Of a stretch of 64,000 nt of DNA, positions 11,666-21,857 are shown piece by piece (position 1 is the first letter of the stretch; each line of letters begins with the position of its first letter). Below the pieces are notes generated by a model. That model was not told the origin of the DNA, did no database searches, and saw only the letters and a list, made by a program, of their open reading frames with translations. This DNA is from Phanerochaete sordida (taxonomy: Eukaryota > Basidiomycota > Agaricomycetes > Polyporales > Phanerochaetaceae): positions 1 through 64,000 of the forward strand of contig BPQB01000010.1 of NCBI GenBank assembly GCA_019973155.2. Reading direction: 5' to 3'. A program made the translations under genes and the position numbers.

Positions 11666-12008
11666 TCAGACGCTCTATATCCCTGCCGTCGGTCTCAAAC
11701 AGCACGGTCTCGGCGCCTGGAGCGTCATGGGGGATGGCAATCTCGGTGCCCTCGAGCGCGGCGCGATGGAGGGAGACAAGAACCAGCGAAGCGCCGGCGC
11801 TGGCGAAGTGCCGCGCTCTCTCCCGACCAACACCGCGCGTCGCGCCGGCGACAAGGACGACCTTGTTCTTGAAGGTCTTGCTTTCGAAAGGCAGGGCTGG
11901 GCAGATTTTTGGGCATATTCTCGCATTTTGGTAAGTTGACGCTGCCCGTCGTGTGCCTCTAGAGGCGACTGACCCGTGATGTTTCGTGGCTGATAGACAT
12001 AGGCTCAT
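11665..12008 (-). pseudogene. N-terminal fragment of a short-chain dehydrogenase/reductase (copy A)
   Basis: The minus-strand frame starting MSLCLSATKHH continues to FKNKVVLVAGATRGVGRER, an SDR Rossmann start with the GxxxGxG cofactor loop (GATRGVGR), then ASLVLVSLHRAALEGTE and LFETDGRDIERL. The sequence then changes into BTB-derived DNA, so the catalytic SYK region is missing. A second, shorter copy of this fragment sits at 13381-13615. Known SDRs use NAD(P)H; this fragment cannot form a complete fold. Confidence 0.75.
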
Positions 12009-13190
12009 TGCGGCCGCAAACGCGTTTTCTAAAGCGCACGCTGTGTGAAGCATACTGCGATTCTTGCATACAAGTACTTCTCAGACGTGAAATGCTATCA
12101 CATCATCCAGGATCTCCTCCGTGAGAACGAGCCGCAGCCCGGACGGCCACGGTGCTCCACTACTCTAACCCTGTGCCACGAAGCACGTCCGCGAAGTCGC
12201 TTCTCATGATATCCTGCAGGTCCATCACGAAGGGCACAATAGTTGCGTTGGTCATCGTAACGGTCTCGTTCGTTCGCCCGACGACGAATGGCGGCTTGAT
12301 GTGCGAGAATACCGCACCGAGCTGGACTTTCCCGTCTAGCACTTCGCCCCCAATGGTGCAGTTTGTGCACCGGTACACGAACGACGCGAGGTCGCGGTGC
12401 CAGAACGACAGCGGTGAGATTGTGATATTCGGCCCTGCGACGGGTACCGCGGTCTTACCGTCCGGACTGTGGGAGTGTAAGACGAGGTGAGAGTTACTTC
12501 GCCAATCGTGTGATGCGCGTACTAACGAAAGTTGATCGAATTGCACAATTTGGAACCAATCATAGGAAGCGTTCGGGCTGTGAGATGAATCAGCCTTGGC
12601 GAGCTTTGCTGATTGACGGCACTTACAGGACGCGGCCTCCCATGAAGCACGCAGTGTGGAAGCTGATGCACGTGCGTTAGAGGCTTATAGTGAGTACCGG
12701 GAAGCTGCTCACGGGGAAGGTGTCGCTGACGATCCCCCTTGAAGTGCCGCGAACCCGTAGGGCAGCGGGATTGTGATGTTTGCCACAAAATCGCCACCGA
12801 GCGCGCCAGGGCCACGCACGTCCTGTGGGACTGCGAAACCGAAGGCGATCCCAGTCACAGGTTCCTGACATTCTCGTAAATCAATTTCTAAACTGTGGCA
12901 GGGCTGTGTGCAGATGATGCTGACCGTGATTTGGTTGATGCAAACACCACCTGCGGAGGTACAGGCCCGGGGGCTGTCTGTCCAGATGGTGAGGAGACGA
13001 ACCAGGGGTCACGAGTGATATCGTCGCACCTGATGTTGCGTTCCCGACGACCTTCGACGCGAATGCTAGGTATAAGCACAGCAAAGGGAGGATCATTTCG
13101 AGCATGCGTCTTGGCAGTAGGTGCGGTTTAGACTTCTGTCAGCGATACTGCACTCGTCTTATACCTCGTCAGTGCTTCGAGAAGGGTACG
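11770..13190. repeat. Tandem duplication, unit A
   Basis: This unit holds the SDR fragment and the DOMON/CDH-cytochrome-like gene at 12160-13105. It is recognisably similar along most of its length to unit B at about 13395-14820, including noncoding stretches such as the CGTGAGGCTCATTGCGGC-like block and the sequence just upstream of the gene starts. Similarity fades near 13190 and 14815. The limits are estimates by eye. Confidence 0.75.
12160..13105 (-). CDS. Secreted DOMON / CDH-cytochrome-like protein, copy A
   Basis: The ATG at 13105 begins a signal peptide (MILPLLCLYLAFASKVVG). At least five short introns follow. Assembled exons read CTSAGGVCINQIT, EPVTGIAFGFAVPQDV, GDFVANITIPLPYGFAALQ, FMGGRVL, NASYDWFQIVQFDQL, SPLSFWHRDLASFVYRCTNC and a last exon to the stop at 12160. 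The TGIxFGFAxP start and FVYRCTNC resemble the haem-b cytochrome (DOMON-fold) domain of cellobiose dehydrogenase, a secreted electron-transfer module of wood-decay fungi. No flavin domain follows. In cellobiose dehydrogenase the haem is held by Met and His; the region where I expect the His reads NETVTMTNATIVPF, with no His. Haem binding is therefore uncertain. Confidence 0.7.
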
Positions 13191-13380
13191 GTCGTACGTC
13201 TCGCGAAGGCCGGGACCTCCGCTTACGGTAACTGTCCCCATCCCGCAGGATAATCTGGGAGCAATCTCACACGGATGAGGCCACACAACGCAGGGGCGTC
13301 GTGTCATACGAAGCCTTTCATCTTCCCCAGGAAGTATTCGGGTTCACAGCGATGTCGGTCGATAGAGACACGGCAACTCT

Positions 13381-13615
13381 TTAAGATGACGAGAGCCAGC
13401 CTGAGCCAGCGAGGTACCGCGCTGTCTCTCGACCAGCATCTCGCGTCGCGCCGGTGACGAGGACGACCTTGATCTCGAGGGTCTTGCTTTCACAGTGCGG
13501 CGTCGGGTCGATTGATGCGTATATCCTGGTACTTCGGTAAGTGACGCTGCTCGTGTGCCTCCCGGAGGCGACTGACAGGCCTGTGGTTATTCGTGACTGG
13601 CAGATCGAGGCTCAT
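13381..13615 (-). pseudogene. N-terminal fragment of a short-chain dehydrogenase (copy B)
   Basis: The minus-strand sequence begins MSLDLPVTNNHRPVS, and a neighbouring frame reads CESKTLEIKVVLVTGATRDAGR before ending in LAGSGWLSSS and a stop at 13381-13383. It corresponds to copy A but is shorter, and the cofactor loop is altered from GATRGVG to GATRDAG. It is a relic carried along with the duplication. Confidence 0.65.
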
Positions 13616-14820
13616 TGCGGCAGCAAACGTGTTTGCTGGAGCACACACTGTTTGAAGCGAGCTGCCGCTTTTACGTTCAAGTATTTCCCAGACGCAACAT
13701 GCTATCATATCATCCAGAATCTCCTCCGTGAGAATGAGCCGCAGACTGAGCGGCCACACTACCCTACTACTACTCTAACCCTGTGACACGAAGCAGCTTC
13801 GCAAAATCGCTCCTCATGATATCCTGCAGGTCCATCGCAAAGGGTGCGATAATTGCGTCGGTCATCGTGACGGTCTCGTTCGTGCGCCCAATGACGAATG
13901 GCGGCCTGGTATGCGAAAGGAGCGCGCCGAGCTGCACCTTTCCGTCCGCGACCGAGCCGGCTACCTCGCAGTTCGTGCACCGGAACACGAATGACGCGTG
14001 GTCGCGGTGCCAGAACGACAGCGGCGAGAGCATGATGGACGGGCCTTCAACGGGCTCTGCGGTCGTGCCGTCCGGACTGTGGGAAGTGGTAAGAATCAGT
14101 TCTCCGGCTATGTGACATGGGTACTGACGAAAGCTCGTCGAACTGCACGATTTGAAACCAATCATACGAAGAGTTTGGGCTGTGGGAAGGATCAGCCTTG
14201 GAGAGCTTGCAACTGATAGATTATGCCTCACAGGACGCGACCCCCCATAAATATCGCGATGTGGAATCTGATGCAGGTACGTCAGCAAGCTAGAATGCTG
14301 GGCAGGTAGGGGTTTCTTGCCGGGATGGTGCCGAAGACGACCCTCCCTGAAGCCCCGCGAACCCGTAGGGTAGCGGCACCGTGATGTTCGCCACAAAATC
14401 ATCGCCGAGCGCGCCAGGACCACGCACGTCCTGGGAAGTTGCAAAACCAAAGGTGATCCCAGTCCTAGGTTCCTGAGATTCTCACAACTCGATCACTAGA
14501 AGGCGACAATGCTGTTTGCAGATGGTGCTGACCGTGATCTGCTTGATGCAAGCAACACTTGCGGAGGCACAGGCCTGGAAGCTGTCTGTCCTGATGGTGA
14601 GTAGACGAAACAGGGGTGAGTGATATCGATGTACCTGATGTAGGGAGTCCGGCGACGCTGGACGCGAATGCTAAGTACAGGCACAGCAAGTGAAGGATCA
14701 TCCTTGGGATCATTACGAGCATGACTCTCTGTGGTAGGTGCGGTTCAGACCTCAATCAGTGATTATATGTTCCTCTTATACTTCGTCGGTGCTTCGAGAA
14801 GAATACGGTCGGCCGCCTCG
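13395..14820. repeat. Tandem duplication, unit B
   Basis: Partner of unit A in direct orientation, separated from it by about 200 bases of unrelated sequence. It carries the second DOMON gene (13770-14722) and the shorter SDR remnant. Divergence between units is moderate, with many synonymous and some amino-acid changes, so the duplication is not very recent. Confidence 0.75.
13770..14722 (-). CDS. Secreted DOMON / CDH-cytochrome-like protein, copy B
   Basis: Paralogue of 12160-13105. The start is the ATG at 14722 (MLVMIPRMILHLLCLYLAF, a signal peptide). The exons mirror copy A: CASASVACIKQIT, TGITFGFATSQDV, GDDFVANITVPLPYGFAGLQ, FHIAIFMGGRVL, NSSYDWFQIVQFDEL, SPLSFWHRDHASFVFRCTNC, stop at 13770. 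The intron at 14268-14320 begins with GCAAGA where copy A has GTGAGC at the matching place (12712), so it would need GC-AG splicing. If that intron failed to splice the protein would be broken. The expected haem His is again absent (NETVTMTDAIIAPF). Most likely secreted; its role in electron transfer is a guess. Confidence 0.68.
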
Positions 14821-15487
14821 CCATCTTGAAGAGTTGCCGTGCCTCAGTGAACCGACGTTGCTGTGAACCCGAATATGCGCTGGAGCAGATGGAAGGCTTC
14901 CTAGACATGGCGCCCATGCGTTACGTCGTCGTATCCGTATGGGCTGCTCCCAGATTATTCTGGGAGATGGGAACAGTACACCGTAAGCGGAGTTCCCAGA
15001 CTTCGCGCATTACCCGCGAGTACGCGCACAGAAGGTGAGCAACCTGTGACTTTCCCCCATAAGAACAGCACGTCGCAGACCGGGTGCTCTCACACTGGGT
15101 TCTTGCATAGCTTTCCCGCACCTGTGGGCAGAGGTTGCCTGATACAGGGCGTCACATGGTGTGGCGTCCCTCGTGGCGCAGCGCCAACCAGCAGGACCGT
15201 GGAAGAACTTTGACATATTCATACTGTAACTCGCTGCAACATGCCCAGAGCTGCTGAGATTGTCGTATGCACATCGTGGAAAGCCCCATCAGCCTCATCA
15301 AGGCACAGATAACCCTCTGTGATTGAGAAGCTATGTCGTCAGCCAGTCATCCTTTCCATCTCCACATCAACGACGTGCGAACACCCTTCGTCCGAGGCTA
15401 CATATTGCAGCTTCGAATATGGGCGTTGCATCTATCAAGCTCTACCGTCCAACACCTTCGTGCCTCCGCTCACAGCGATGTCCAACA
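14723..15487. other. Intergenic stretch
   Basis: The first hundred bases still belong to duplication unit B. I see no gene in the rest; it presumably holds promoters of the DOMON copy B gene (minus strand) and the membrane protein gene (plus strand). Confidence 0.4.
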
Positions 15488-16819
15488 ATGCAAAGGTTCC
15501 CATTAGCAGCTTCATCGCCGAAGACTGGTTCAATGGTAGAGTCCCTCTCCGCTTTAGGCATCGCTGGTCTTACTGAGGGTGGCATAGGTCTCTACACAGC
15601 GACCATGCTCGGGACGCTGTGGGTAATTGGTACGAAACCAAGCACCCTGTCTTCCTTTAGTTAACTCGAGCTTCCGCCAGCCTATAGCGGCCACTTCGAG
15701 GGACGTCGCAAGTATTACCATGCTGCGCTCGTCGCCCTCATGTATATCTGTTCCACAATACATGCGTCCCTGCAGTGGTTCTTCTACTCCGGCGCAATCG
15801 ATGCTAATGAAGGCACCGACGGTACACAACTCGTTCAAGCTCTTGACCACCTATCGCCTTGGCTCGAAATCACCGGCTCCATCTTCTTCTGCCTCAACAT
15901 ATTCATCGCTGACTGTTTATTCGTGAGTAGAAAGGCAAATTCTTCGCTGCTGAAACCCTGACTCTTGCATAGATCTGGAGGTGCTGGGTAGTTTGGCAGC
16001 GACGATGGGTCGTTGTCGTACTACCGATATGTGCGAATATCACTGGAGCAGGTGCAGTGAAGCATCACGCCTTTTCTACGTTCTTCGCTAATTTATGACG
16101 TTCACGTCATGGCAGTGCTTGCGGGCCTCATTATCAAAGTTCAAGCAGATGCGGTGGAGAGCAACATCACCTACGTTGCTGTGCAGAAAGCGCGAGAATT
16201 CACAACCCTCAGCACAGTGTACTTCGCCCTCTCCATCTCCACCAGCCTCACCACGACCCTCCTAATCGCCCTCCGCGTCCTTCTCGTCCAGCATGCAGCG
16301 AGGAAGGCCGGGATGGGGCGATACAGCCCGTACAACTCCGTCATCGAGATCCTGGTCGAGTCGGCTGTGCTCTACTCTGCGACCCTCCTGACGTTCGTAG
16401 CCCTCAACACGCGGAAGGACATCAACTTTTATTACGCGCAGAACATCCATGCGCAAGTTGCGGTACGTCTTGGCTCACCTGCCATTCAGACATGCCCTGA
16501 CATGTCTTCGCAGGGTCTCACGCCCACTTTGATCATTCTCCGCGTCGCCGCAGGCAAGTCGCGCAGAGACGAAGAGTGGAGCACATCCGCAAGAGTCGAT
16601 TCAGTCCGGTTCGCCGCACGCTCCGCGCTTTCGCGGACCAGCAAGTCGCTCCATGTGCCGCCCTTGGACGCTGAGATGGGCTTCAAGGCTGCCGATGCGA
16701 CCGTGATACATCTTGCCAGCGCGATTCAGCCAGATTCCTCGTCGTCGGACATTGGTAGCGAGTCTGATCTCCAGCGCGGGAGGGGGATGTCTACCGTGGA
16801 ATTTGCGGAAGACAAATAG
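15488..16819 (+). CDS. Seven-transmembrane Agaricomycete protein of unknown function
   Basis: Five exons encode a hydrophobic protein. The start is the ATG at 15488 or an in-frame ATG at 15533 (MVESLSALGIAG). Exon 1 ends near 15630 (TATMLGTLWVI); exon 2 holds GHFEGRRKYYHAALVALMYI and ITGSIFFCLNIFIADCLF; exon 3 IWRCWVVWQRRWVVVVLPI; exon 4 (16116-16462) KAREFTTLSTVYFALSIS and SPYNSVIEILVESAVLYSA; exon 5 (16514-16819) a cytosolic tail. About seven membrane segments are visible. The IWRCW motif after helix 3 and the long C-terminal tail are typical of a large, unnamed Agaricomycete 7TM family. Its ligand or function is not known. Intron 16463-16513 has clear GTACGT and CGCAG ends. Confidence 0.78.
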
Positions 16820-16947
16820 ACTGGCTATGACATTGTGCTGATGTATTTATATCGCTGGTATAATTTATCTTCGAACTGCACCATGCAGGAAGTGTGGGCG
16901 CTGGTAATGAGACCAGGCCCGCAATATCCTCGCTGGTATTGGTGCTC

Positions 16948-18273
16948 TCAGGCTGAATCTACGACATCACTGCGAATTGAATGTGAGTTATGCAGTGTAT
17001 GTTGACTGTCCTGGAGGCTTACTAGGGCTTGAGAATCGTCCGAGTCATCATCGTATACATCTGCGCCCTCATCGTCTGAACCGTCGTCGACCATCACTAG
17101 GGGCCAAGGGTACACATGGAATATCTCGCCAAGCTTGTCCCAAACTGCCCGCGCACGCTCGTCTACGATGCGCACGAGTGCAACTTGGCAGCGTGCGCAC
17201 ACCTTGTCATCGTAGCCCTTCGCGGTGCTGCCCGCCACAAGGTCGTACCACCCGTCCAGCGGATCCGCGCGCGCGACGATATTCTGTTCGACGGCGCGGT
17301 GCGCGAGCCGCGCGACGGCCGCACGGCACGCGCCGCGAGTCGCGCACGCCGCGGGCTGCGCGCCGTTCGGGAAGCCGTCGAGGAGCGCATGAAGGATGCG
17401 CGTGTTCTCCTGCACGAGCCGCTGGTGCGCCGCGAGGCACAGCAGCACGTCGTCCTCGCTCAGGCGCACGGTCTCGCCACCGTACGCGACGCCGCGCAGG
17501 AGCGCCTCCTGGTCGCGCGCGCGGCAGCACTCGTACAGCGCCGCGGGCCGCAGGTGCGGCAGGCCGAGTTGGTCCGCGAGCTGCACGACCGCGATGGAGT
17601 CGGACTGGCGGATGCGCAGGTGCTTCGGGAAACGGCGGCCGCTGGCGTCTTCGCCCGCGAGCTTGACGGCGCGCCAGTGCCACAGGGTGTCGGAGGGGTA
17701 ATACGCCTCCAGGCGCTCGGTGGCTTCGTCGAGGACGTGTTTGACGTTGTATTTGACGGCGAGGAGAGTGACGAGGCGGAACTCGGCAAAGTCGAGGGGA
17801 GCCCTATGGCCCATCTTCCACCTGAACCAGTCACTGCACAAGCGGCGCGCTTTGAGCCCATCGATGCACACGCAAGGGAAAATGGCAGCGCACCTCTGTC
17901 CACCGAGATACATCGTCTCCAAGAGCCGTGCGAGGGCATCACCATTGTCTCCTGTCACCACCAGTGAATGGCCGGCGTTCTTCGGAAAGTGGCCGGCGCC
18001 GGCGGGGAGGGGCCGTGCATGCAGCAGTCCCTTGAGCACGTCCGAGTGCAGTGCGAGCACGCTCGAGTGCACCTTGAAGAGCATGCCCTGAGCTTCGAGC
18101 ACGATGTTTCCGTCCGCGAACCAGAACCTGTCGTCGCGCGAGTGGTACTTCGCATTGAGCGCGCGGGTCGCGGGTGGCAAGCCCTGAGGCACCTCCTCGA
18201 TCTTGTGCCGTTTGCTGGGCGCATCTCTGGAGCGGGCTCGCTTACGGACGGGGGCTGGCGTTCCGCTTGTCAT
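16948..18273 (-). CDS. BTB/POZ-domain nuclear protein, divergent copy 4
   Basis: I choose the ATG at 18273 (MTSGTPAPVRKRARS); the same frame also has an ATG at 18339. An NLS-like KRHKIEE precedes the BTB fold (FWFADGNIVLEAQGMLFKVHS, HSDVLKGLLHA). A 60-nt intron at 17834-17893 (GTGCGC to TGCAG) is in frame and stop-free, so a continuous reading frame spans it; splicing joins LGGQ(S) to DWFRWKMGH, exactly where copies 1-3 are split. The C-terminal half has LYECCRARD, VRLSEDDV, a Cys pair (CATRGACRAA) and CARCQVALVRIVDERAR, then LGEIFHVYPWP and an acidic tail (DDGSDDEGADVYDDD). A small last intron near 17030-16980 is possible. It is on the opposite strand to copies 1-3 and closest to the pseudogene at 11132. 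Confidence 0.85.
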   Translation of the reverse strand: MTSGTPAPVRKRARSRDAPSKRHKIEEVPQGLPPATRALNAKYHSRDDRFWFADGNIVLEAQGMLFKVHSSVLALHSDVLKGLLHARPLPAGAGHFPKNAGHSLVVTGDNGDALARLLETMYLGGQRCAAIFPCVCIDGLKARRLCSDWFRWKMGHRAPLDFAEFRLVTLLAVKYNVKHVLDEATERLEAYYPSDTLWHWRAVKLAGEDASGRRFPKHLRIRQSDSIAVVQLADQLGLPHLRPAALYECCRARDQEALLRGVAYGGETVRLSEDDVLLCLAAHQRLVQENTRILHALLDGFPNGAQPAACATRGACRAAVARLAHRAVEQNIVARADPLDGWYDLVAGSTAKGYDDKVCARCQVALVRIVDERARAVWDKLGEIFHVYPWPLVMVDDGSDDEGADVYDDDSDDSQALVSLQDSQHTLHNSHSIRSDVVDSA

Positions 18274-18521
18274 GGTGCAGTTGTGTGGTCGAGTCAAGGA
18301 AGAGCTCGGAAATTGGCGCTGCTGGGAGCGCGTACTCATTAATTTTCGCGTTTGCTTACGTGACGCAGATTACCACCGCGTCGTCTCGGGTGAGAGGCAT
18401 ACCGCTACGCAAGCGCAGATCTGATTTATTTATACGGACCTTTGCATCCCTTGAATGTAATTGAACCCGGTAGTTGGACGATATAAATCAAGGAAATTCC
18501 GTGACGCATTTCATCGATGAG

Positions 18522-20767
18522 TCAGTCGCCTAGCATGGGCCGTACAAGGCTCAGAGCCGCAGAAGATCTAGGCTTGAATACTGTCTTGAACGGCTCGGGA
18601 TACCTAGACACAGACCATTCAGCCAAATTCGCACTCTGCCCTCGAAAGACTCACGTTAGGAACCCAGGGACATACTTCCCGCTCGGCTCGACCGTGTTCC
18701 CGAAGTCGTCTACGGGCTTCTCGATGCTGTACACCGAAAGAATGTGCGCGATGGTCATCCACATCGACTCCATCGCGAAGTAGCGGCCGGGGCAGATGCG
18801 CCTGCCGAAGCCGAACGCAGCCATCGCGTCCGCTGTCTCGCTGAGCTGCCCGTCGGGTGTGAGCCAGCGCGTGGGATCGAATGCTTCGGGGTTCGGGAAG
18901 CGTTCGGGGTCGTGCATAATCGCCCTGCGGAACAGGAAGGTGTGAGTGCTGGCGCGATGTCTTGAGATGCAATGCGTTATTACCAGATATTGCCCACGAC
19001 CATGGCGCCAGCTGGGAGATGATAGCCGGCATACTCGTCGTCCACCATGAGCCGGTGTGGTACGCCTTGATCTGCATCAGGTGCTCTGTCGAATCAAACG
19101 TCAAGAGGAGCAGACTTGCCTAACGGTGCCACGGGCTGGAACCTGAAAGCGGCAGCTTGTAAGCGAGCCATGCAGCTCTCAGGGCTGAAGACGACGCACC
19201 TCAGGACCTCATACATAATCGCGGATATATAAGGCAGCTCGTCGCGATACGTGAAGTCTGGGAGACTGTCATTTCCGACGATGCGATCGATCTCTCCTTG
19301 AGCTATAGCTTGGACAGAGGGATTCATCACCATGCAGAGTACGAACGTCCCAAGTGCTGAGACAGTCTGATAACTCGCTCAAAAAATCAGATCTGTGGCA
19401 CATTTATAACCGAAAACACGCACTGTGTCCGCAGCCCCTGCAATCGCATGCATCAGTATCGCCCACAACTGCACGACGAAGACTTGTCTTACCGAGATAC
19501 GCAGTCGATGTAACCTGTTGCGCCACCTCATACTCGCGCATTGCGTTCACGTCACTCTCGTCGAGCTTCTCCAGAAGCGCCGCGGCGATGGAAGGTTTTG
19601 CAGCTCCTGCTGCCTATGAATCCGGGGTCAGATCGAAGAGGGAGGCGTGTAGGAGGAAACGGTTACCAGGCCTTCTTTCACGAATCTGAATGGTTCTGCG
19701 ATCATTGTAGACATCAACTTGTGCCATTCTGTGCCCGTTCGCTTGAATCCACCGCCTGGTGCCCAAGACGGGATGTACCGCACTATTCGACTATTCGTCA
19801 GCCGGCCTGTTTGCTTGACAGCAATTAACTCGCTTATTGGTACATAGTCGACTACACAGTCATTAACCACTGATTACGGGCGCGATGGGGCGATGACATA
19901 CCCATGAATGCCCCGGGGACGGCGGCTTGGAGGATGGTATTGATGGCCTCCTCCGCGATGACCACGTACGGATCTGTAGTGTCTTCTATCTCCATCCCGA
20001 AGGTGACGCCTAGCACTACTGCGGCGGCCATGCTAAAGTCGCCAATCAGCTGGCGATGAAAATCTAGCACATGCTTCAACGCACACGCGGAAAGTCTTCA
20101 TGAAGTCGTCTGATGTATGGAGACGAGTAAGGACTTTCCTTGCCTCCTTCAAGATCTTGGGATGGTAGTTTTCTATCGCTGAGCCGCTGAAATATTGGTG
20201 AAAGAGGCGACGATGCTCTCGCCATTCGTCACCGTAGCCTAGAAAGGAGAAGGATCGATCCCCTTTGACACTGAAAAAGAATAATCGAGTAAGATCTCAT
20301 GGAATCAGTGAAGAAACATGAAGTCAACTCACTATTCGTGCATCATGACTGTGCGTTGTCTGAGGTATTAAATAAGCACAGGATTTCCTGATAGTCTGGA
20401 GATGATATTACCACACCTGTCAGAGTATATAGAAGATCGCTTCTCAAACAGCTCTGTAGCCGCCTTGATAGAGTTAAGTACGATGACCGGCGTGCCTAGC
20501 AAGCTCATGTAGATGACGTCCGACTCTGGCACAGCGCGCTATCAGCGACGAGCCTATCAGTATCACCCAGGAGAGGGACATACCATATTCGCGACTCCAT
20601 CGCGCGTACGTCAGCCACCCAGGCCCATCGCGTGGCACATCGAGTACGTTCCCCACGAAGGGAAGTCCTCGTGGACCTGGCGGGTAGCGACGACGGGTCT
20701 TTCGGGAGTAGTACACCAAGAGCGCGATGACGACCGCTGCCAGACTGTTGAAGACGGAGGCCTCCAT
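18522..20767 (-). CDS. Cytochrome P450 monooxygenase, about ten exons
   Basis: The start at 20767 gives a membrane anchor (MEASVFNSLAAVVIALLVYY) and the PPGPRGLPFVGN hinge. Later exons give SDVIYMSLLGTPVIVLNS, SFLGYGDEWREHRRLFHQYF (C helix), VVLGVTFGMEIED, the I-helix GAADT motif, the K-helix ExxR (YEVLR), FQPVAPLG, FDPTRW, and the haem loop FGFGRRICPGRYFA with the ligand Cys. A last exon (YPEPFKTVFKPRSSAALSL) ends at 18522. One intron (19066-19119) starts GCAAGT, a GC-AG intron. All key motifs are intact. Such fungal ER-bound P450s hydroxylate small molecules with a reductase partner; the substrate is unknown. The gene is divergent from a reductase gene at 21858. Confidence 0.85.
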
Positions 20768-21857
20768 CGTAATCGTTCGAGAGAAGTGAAAAACACCTGT
20801 TGGGCGGTCGATCGTTATATAGGCCCCCCGCGAGGTCTCTGGGGATTTGGTCTGATAGAAACTGAACGTGAGGGTGTTTTGGCGGCATATCGCGAGGCAT
20901 GGTACGTAGGCGCCGTCTAATATAGCCGAGATGGGCGAGGCGAGCTGCAGGTGGCGACCCCCGCTTGTCCGGAGCGCACAAGTGCTAGCGAGTGTCCTCC
21001 AGAGTTGAATCTGCGTCTGCTGTAGAAACCATCGCGCGCGCACCCTACTCGAAGTAGGCTCCCACGGCGTGGAAGCCAAACACGAGGATTGTCAACGGAA
21101 CCTAATCTCCATCTGACCCGGCGTACAACACGCGTGGGAAGGACTGGCAGCACTTTCGAAGGTGCGGATGATGTGCCTGAGCGCTGGTAGATATCGCCCG
21201 CTGGGCACGGTCTTCAGACGGGGTTCACGATGGGCGCGGGGGGATCTGACTCGGATAACATGCGCCGATTATGAAGTTCCTCAACCCACGGAATATGAGC
21301 GCAGGAGTCGCCAGTGTGCTGCGAAGATTATACGATGGCGGAAATATGTATTTGCATCATGCAAGGTCAGCGTTCGCTCGCAGCAGTAAATCAACGGAGA
21401 ATACTCACGTGAAATTACTTTCCTGGCCTATACTATCTCGATTCGTTCGACCCGTACAATAGGATGGACTGGAGAAGACACCCGAGCGAAACCAGACGGC
21501 GAAAAGCTCCGAAGCCCTTGTGGCGTTTGCGCAGCAGGATGCCATTGGCCTGCGCAAGCCCCCGGCAGGTCCAGCCAGATGAGAGACGCTTCATGACTAA
21601 GCGCATATGCGGGCGCCGGATGCGAGCGACGGTATGCGGTCTCCTCGACGAGTGACGAGGTCCAGTCGGGATGAGTAACGTCGGCTTCGTCGATTTAAGC
21701 TTCGGCCAAAATTGCCAGGCCAGAACGCTATGTTCCAAGGAGCTGCTCTTGCCAAAATATGCTCAAGGAACCTTAGTGACGCAGCCGACGGAGACCTATA
21801 TAAACGTACCTGATGTTAGCTGGACTTCACCAACTACGACAGAAGCGCATCCCAACC
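20768..21857. other. Divergent intergenic region between P450 and reductase
   Basis: There are no recognisable genes. This 1.1-kb region contains the 5' flanks of the minus-strand P450 and the plus-strand reductase. Frames open here are not supported by any family similarity or splice pattern. Confidence 0.4.

Noticed and set aside
17116..17967. A plus-strand frame over the fourth BTB gene
   Set aside because: It mirrors the opposite-strand gene, whose motifs and paralogues are clear.
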